DNA of 64,000 nucleotides from Panagrolaimus kolymaensis (lineage: Eukaryota > Nematoda > Chromadorea > Rhabditida > Panagrolaimidae): the NCBI GenBank assembly GCA_028622995.1, contig JAJQJQ010000029.1, forward strand, positions 1,798,001 through 1,862,000. The letters are read 5' to 3'. A program made the translations under genes and the position numbers. The notes below the pieces were generated by a model, which saw only the letters and a program-made list of their open reading frames with translations, was not told where the DNA came from and did not search any database. Below, piece by piece: positions 61,156-64,000 of the stretch; the first letter of the stretch is position 1, and the number at the start of each line of letters is the position of its first letter.

Positions 61156-62154
61156 ATGGCTGTTAATTTTATTCCATGGCTTACAATTTCTTCAAATTCA
61201 CCAAAAATCCAGCAATTTTCAATTCCAGAAAATATAATTTTTTATATTTCTAAAAATCCTTCCAACGCCAAAATTTATGAAAAACTTATAAAAACTTGCA
61301 AATATTTTTACTTGAAATCTCAAATTGTTACAATGGAAAATGTTTTGGTTCTTTGCTTATACAATACTTGGAAAGCTGACAGAATAAATGGAAATTCGTT
61401 ATTACAACGATCCAAAATTAAGCGTTTTCCTAAAAAAGTTTGGGTGAAAAATAGTTTAGTCTTTACTTCAGCTGGATTGGAAGGTTCTGTAATATCCTCA
61501 TTGGTTCCAAAAATATATCGATGTGATATAACAGAATTATTTTTGCTTAATCAGCATTTAACTTTAAATGATTTTTATTTATTTGTTTCATCCGGTCTTA
61601 TCACAACGTTTTCATTTCGTAGTTCTGCAATTAAAATTGAAAATGGAATTATTTTGTCTTTAGAAAAAATAATTGAAAAACTTCCAAATCTTCAAAATTG
61701 TAGTATTTGGAATTATGACGAAAGCCGAAATTATTTGATTTCATCGGAAACTGCATCGAAGCTTCTTGAAATTCCTCATTTTCATAATTTGGAAAAATTT
61801 TCAATCGAAAATCTTTCCGAATATTTTGAGGTTGAAGCGTTTATCGAAGGTTTAAAAGTAAATTAATTTATTTTTTATTTTCTAACAAATCAAATTTTGA
61901 TTAAAAAAATTTCCGTATCCGACAACTAAAAAAAATATTTTTAGAAGCCATCGAAAATGGATATTAAATTTATATTTGAAATGAATATCTCTGGAATTTT
62001 TGCTCAAAGACTTCAAAATTACAATTTAAATTTACTTTTAATGGGTTTATTAACGCAAAATCGGCCACCTTTAATTCTTTACGCTGGAATTTACCGAAAC
62101 CTTGAAATTGCATTAAAACAACTTCGAGAAATTTATGCCACTGCTAATCTTTAA
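61156..62154 (+). CDS. F-box-like protein of a local nematode family (303 aa)
   Basis: Exons 61156-61857 and 61945-62154. N-terminal F-box-like pattern FSIPENIIFYISKNP, KIYEKLIKTCKYFYLK. Shared blocks with the gene at 24023 are SLVPKIYRCDIT, IIEKLPNL, NYDESRNYLISSETASKLLEI, and PHFHNLEKFSIENL.E.F, with the same phase-0 junction after EGLK. The last exon is KPSKMDIKFIFEM, against KPTKMNISLVYDN in the relative. Likely SCF-type substrate adaptor. It lies 36 kb from its closest relative on the same strand, outside the inverted duplication. An unpaired splice acceptor just before the ATG suggests trans-splicing. Confidence 0.7.
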
Positions 62155-63007
62155 TTTATGCTTTATGTATAAAACCTAAAACATCATAAAATCAAAAAAT
62201 TAAAAATCATCCATCCAACATCGCCGGAAATAAAAAAAAAGGTGAAAGTTCTGTGTTTGTTTGTAATAATAATGTTCTAATAATAATTTCTTTTTTAATA
62301 TTTTTGGATCATAAATGCCACGAAATATGGTCAATAAAAATCAAATCAAAAAAAATAATGGCGAAAAGAAAATTATAAACACAAAAAATAAGGCAAAAAC
62401 AAACTATCAAGAAATAATAATAACAAAAAAGATTTGTAAGGATTGAAGTTTGAAATAATCCATGACTTAGATATTTGTTTAACAAAAAACATGGCAAAAG
62501 TTTCTAATCAAGGAGCGTTCGTTAGAAGAATCAATTAAAAGATTTGTTTATTGAAACATTTTCGATATTAAATAAATTATTTAATTTAAGTGAATGGAAC
62601 TTAAAATTCTCGACAAATGAACTCACATGTTTTGATTAATGAAAAAACCCATTAACTATTTCCACCAAAGCTTAAAAATACACTTATTAGCCTCGATTGT
62701 AATACTGTAATGTGCAGCAAACACATCGAACTTTAGTTGCATCACCAAAAACAATCTTTCTTTATTAATTTTTAAAGGATCCAAAAAAATTTAAAGAAAA
62801 ACACTGCATCTTGATAAACTATTTACAAAATTTTGCATGTTTCAAATCGAAGATGATGTTTTGAAGTGTCTATGTAAATTTAAAATAGTTTCCATCAAAA
62901 TTCGATATAAGCAATTTTTGAAATCCTAAAAACCCTTTCATTCTTCATTTTTTTTCTCAACAATCAGTCGTCGCTTTGCAAACAATCGTCGTCAGAAAAA
63001 AAGAAAG
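62155..63007. other. intergenic, no gene seen
   Basis: A+T-rich with no domain-bearing frame. A 62-codon hydrophobic frame on the minus strand (62309-62497) is not supported. Confidence 0.45.
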
Positions 63008-64000
63008 ATGCTCGTTTCTTCTTCGTCGTTCCTGTTTTTTGTTTTCTTCGTCGTTGCTGCTGCTGCTGCTTTGGATTCTGGTGGTGGTCGTCGTCGTCAT
63101 ATTCTGGCTTCAAATGCTGGGTCTACTTTGAATAATATCAACAATGAACTTTTATCTGATGATTCACCTATCTTTGAAGAAACAAACGATGGTAAAGTGA
63201 AAATGATGTCTTCTGGAACTGCTCAACTCATACTTGCAAATGGTCAATTGGATGTTGAAGTTGATTTGAAAAGTTGTATTGGAAAGTAAGTTTGTGTATT
63301 TCCGTATTATAAGTAATGAATTAAATAACTTTCTAGTGTTCTGTTTTGTTACAATTCATCACCTTCGAAATCAATGCCTGATGCATTGGAACTTTGCTCA
63401 TCTCGACCAAACTTTTGTGGATTTCGAATTGAAGCTAGCAAAACTGACGTCACTCTTACAGCTGCTCATGTTCCTAAAACAAAGTTCCATCAAATATGTT
63501 CATCATCTTATATTCGAATGCATGAACCAACAACATCATATTGTGGTTATCCTGATGCTAGTTGTGATCCTGTTTTTGATAAAGAAAATAGAATTACAAT
63601 TGAAGTTCGTCAAGTGTCAGAAGATTGTCCAGTTACTATCCTCAATGCTAAAGTGTACGTACCACCTCCACCGACAACAACTTCAACGTCAACTTCCAAA
63701 GCTGTTACAACATCACCACTAGCTTCAAAAACAGAAGAATCGGAAATATGGTGGCTTTGGATTGTGATTCCTATCGTGGTCATTCTGCTTATTGTTGGTA
63801 TCGTCATGTAAGTTTATTTTGGTTTTCATTCCTTATTAAACAATCGTTTTTCAGCTTCGTCATATGCTATAGGAAAAGATCGCTCAAGAAGAAGAAGCAA
63901 GAGGAACTTAAGAAATTGCCTTTGACTGGTATAACTATTGAAAATGGTAAACAACAACAAGAAGAACATGCAAAAGTTCAACCAGAACTGAAAGAAGCTC
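63008..64000 (+). CDS. single-pass type I membrane protein of unknown family (3' end outside window)
   Basis: Exons 63008-63285, 63337-63807, 63855 to the window edge (298 residues visible). Signal peptide SSFLFFVFFVVAAAAALDSG. The ectodomain contains LKSCIGNVLFCYNSSPSK, ELCSSRPNFCGFRIEA, HQICSSSYIRMHE, SYCGYPDASCDPVFD and SEDCPVTI: about ten cysteines in one compact domain. A Pro/Thr/Ser stalk (PPPPTTTSTSTSK), a membrane helix (WWLWIVIPIVVILLIVGIVM) and a basic cytoplasmic tail (RKRSLKKKKQEELKK) with Gln/Glu-rich sequence follow. A cell-surface protein or receptor is likely; no known family recognised. Codon use is less A+T-biased. Confidence 0.75.

Noticed and set aside
1..64000. CRISPR arrays, operons of bacterial type, phage or rRNA genes
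   Set aside because: Introns throughout, eukaryotic gene families and no regularly spaced repeats; none is present.

Overview
The window looks like nuclear DNA of a free-living nematode, probably close to Panagrolaimidae; that placement is an inference from gene content. It is very A+T-rich. Genes are cut by many short introns (about 45-100 bp) with GT donors and T-rich acceptors ending TTTTAG or TTTCAG. The gene content is typical of nematodes: a MATH-BTB array, several seven-transmembrane chemoreceptor-like genes, F-box-like genes, C-type lectins, a TIL-type protease inhibitor and an OAC-type acyltransferase. Several genes have an unpaired 3' splice acceptor a few bases before the ATG, as expected for spliced-leader trans-splicing. 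Gene coordinates span all exons; exon limits are in the evidence text and were derived by hand from reading frame and splice signals.

Layout. 1-9.2 kb: five MATH-BTB genes on the + strand (the first cut by the window edge), with a small TIL inhibitor on the - strand between the fourth and fifth. 9.7-10.7 kb: a chemoreceptor-like gene, whose sister lies at 21.9-23.3 kb. About 11.0-15.8 kb and 44.9-49.6 kb: the two arms of a 4.7-kb inverted duplication, each carrying a double C-type-lectin gene and a divergently oriented four-TM claudin-like gene. The left lectin has an in-frame stop; the right copy is open. The 29-kb spacer between the arms holds F-box-like genes (16.3, 24.0, 28.0 and 32.9 kb), receptor-like genes (17.7, 21.9, 25.2 and 39.3 kb), a four-TM protein, a mitochondrial acyl carrier protein, a peroxisomal sarcosine-oxidase-like enzyme and a relic of its last exon, two tRNA-Gly(GCC) genes (one inside a receptor intron), a secreted protein of unknown family and an OAC acyltransferase.

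49.6-55.8 kb is gene-poor, with an 81-bp perfect-hairpin element. 55.8-58.4 kb holds a sugar transporter, 59.6-60.1 kb a probably frameshifted gene with a chromodomain-like start, 61.2-62.2 kb another F-box-like gene, and 63.0 kb to the end a truncated single-pass membrane protein.

The housekeeping genes (acyl carrier protein, sarcosine oxidase, transporter, tRNAs) sit among fast-evolving families for substrate capture (BTB, F-box), sensing (7TM) and secreted recognition or inhibition (lectin, TIL). The strongest unusual signals are the large inverted duplication with uneven divergence, a miniature transposon family made of GGAGGC palindromes (one copy present in one duplication arm and absent from the other), the 81-bp hairpin element, and the duplicated intronic tRNA.
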